DNA of 64,000 bases from Todiramphus chloris collaris (taxonomy: Eukaryota; Chordata; Aves; Coraciiformes; Alcedinidae): the NCBI GenBank assembly GCA_025345505.1, contig JANVCC010000047.1:7057373-7121372 (forward strand), read 5' to 3'. Made by a program: the position numbers and the translations under genes. Of the stretch, positions 62,890 to 64,000 are shown one piece after another (position 1 is the first letter of the stretch; every line of letters starts with the position of its first letter). The notes below the pieces were generated by a model. It was not told where the DNA came from and searched no databases. It saw only the letters and a list, made by a program, of their open reading frames with translations.

Positions 62890-63596
62890 AATCTCAGAAT
62901 CACTGCATGGTAGGGGTTGGAAGGGACCTCTGAAGATCATCGAGTCCGACCCCGCCCCCCCCCCCCCCCCCGCAGGATCAAAACTAGGGCAGATCATACA
63001 GAAATGCATCCAGACAGGTCTTGAAAGGCTCCAGAGAAGGAGACTCCACAACCTCTCTGGGCAGCCTGTTCCAGCACTCTGTAACAGTAAAGAAGTTCTT
63101 CCTCATGTTGAGGTGGAACTTCTTGAACTCGGGCTTGGATCCATTGCCCCTCATCCTATCACAATACACAAGTGAAAAGAGGTTGTCCCTGTCTTCTTGA
63201 CACCCAGCCCTCATGTATTTATAGACAATAATTAAATCCCCTCTCAGCATTCTCTACAGATTTAAAAGCCCCAGGGCTCTCAGCATTTCCTTGTCAGGCA
63301 GGTGTGTTCCAGCCCCTTCATCATCCTCATAGCCTCCACTGGACTCTCTCCAGTAGATCTCTGTCCCTCTTGAACTAGGGAGCTCAGATCTGGAAACAAT
63401 ACTCCAGGTGAGGTCTCACTAGTTCAGAGTAGAGGGGAAAGAGAACCTCCCTTAATCTGCTGGCCACACTCTTCTTCATGCACTCCAGGAGACCACTGGC
63501 CTTCTTAGACATGAGAGCACATTGCTGTCCCATGAATAGCTTGTTGTCTGTCAGGACTCCAAGGTCCTTTTCCACAGAGCAATTCTCTAGCAGATA
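62890..63596 (-). repeat. CR1 LINE fragment, about 0.7 kb, with poly-C expansion
   Basis: Reverse-oriented copy from a tail (agaatctcagaatcactgc) through cttttcacttg-type text to late ORF2 (tgctggccacactcttcttc; the minus strand reads ALMSKKASGLLECMKKSV). A run of 17 Cs at 62955-62971 lies where sister copies have about six. Confidence 0.94.
62955..62971. repeat. Poly-C run of 17 within CR1
   Basis: Expansion of the short C block that precedes tgccagagcagga in sister CR1 copies. Assembly or sequencing length error is possible at such a run. Confidence 0.9.
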
Positions 63597-64000
63597 ACAG
63601 TGGTAAGAAAAGCACACAAAATACCCCTGTAAATACAGAGCTCAAATGAGAGCGAGGAAGAAGCATCACCCATCTGTTAGCTAAATTAGAGTGATTCTGA
63701 GCTTTGCAGTTGCTTTTGAAATCCTGCTGCCAAAACTTCATCTTTTCCAGAGCTCCCAGAATGAACAGGGCAGCCCTAAAACAATTTCCTTCATTGTCTT
63801 TGAGATCCCAGTATGGGAAAGCAAAAATGCTATCTCAGTCAGTAAGTGGAAAGCTGGAAACCCAGAATATATTATCCCTTCTTGTACTAGAAACAGCTCT
63901 GGTTCAGATTAAACAGAACCTTACAAAAATCCTACTTCTTCATGAAGAGTCTTAGATACTGAGACAAAGTTCACGTGAATAAAAACAGACTGAGATGCTC

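Larger units (their letters stand above)
14195..64000 (-). other. PTPRM: PTPRM intron, at least 49.8 kb (5' end beyond right edge)
   Basis: Intron upstream of the third-FN3 exon. I looked for the preceding second-FN3 exon (human landmarks VEYCTASGSWNDRQ and SPGPALRTRTKC) and did not find it. The intron is packed with CR1 pieces, listed separately, plus one solo LTR and simple repeats. CR1-poor stretches where I recognise nothing firm include 14195-15840, 15938-17814, 18521-19439, 22000-23219, 24213-25000, 27950-29160, 32776-34927, 35616-36714, 40101-43092, 45565-47240, 50554-52139, 53879-57169 and 57286-59577. The two CpG-rich patches lie in 36.4 and 42.5 kb and a possible Gypsy trace lies near 56.4-56.8 kb. 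Confidence 0.85.

Noticed and set aside
1-64000. A new multi-gene or bacterial-style system
   Set aside because: The window is vertebrate intron with one spliced gene and retroelement remains. No compact gene cluster, operon or defence-type arrangement is present.

Overview
Organism. This is vertebrate nuclear DNA and almost certainly from a bird. It is AT-rich and mostly non-coding. It carries about 35 fragments of CR1 (chicken repeat 1) LINEs, which dominate bird genomes, and one solo LTR with the build of a bird endogenous retrovirus LTR. CR1 makes up roughly a fifth of the window by my hand estimate (about 13 kb of 64 kb). That is high for a bird and would suit a CR1-rich clade such as woodpeckers, hornbills or hoopoes, but this placement is only an inference.

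Gene content. Everything lies inside one gene on the minus strand, PTPRM, encoding receptor-type tyrosine-protein phosphatase mu (type IIB: MAM, Ig, fibronectin III repeats, transmembrane helix, two phosphatase domains). Four consecutive coding exons are visible. In transcript order they are 14194-13886 (third FN3 repeat), 10815-10706 and 6735-6534 (fourth FN3 repeat), and 1654-1552 (start of the membrane-proximal region). Splice phases agree across every junction (1-1, 1-0, 0-1, 1-2), there are no stops, and the predicted protein closely matches PTPRM of mammals as I remember it. The introns between them are 3.07, 3.97 and 4.88 kb. No exon for the second FN3 repeat or for the region after exon 1654-1552 was found, so the intron upstream of 14194 is at least 49.8 kb and runs off the right edge.

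Layout. Positions 1-15.8 kb hold all four exons and very few repeats. Positions 15.8-63.6 kb are intron filled with 5'-truncated CR1 pieces in both orientations (about 18 plus, 17 minus). They come from several subfamilies and include tandem, head-to-head and tail-repeat arrangements. A solo LTR lies at 47241-47992. A weak, badly decayed Ty3/Gypsy-like reverse transcriptase trace may lie near 56.4-56.8 kb. Two CpG-rich patches (36.4 and 42.5 kb) and several hairpins lie in otherwise plain intron.

No second protein gene, RNA gene, CRISPR array or new multi-gene system could be supported. The longer open frames outside the exons are chance frames or lie within repeats.
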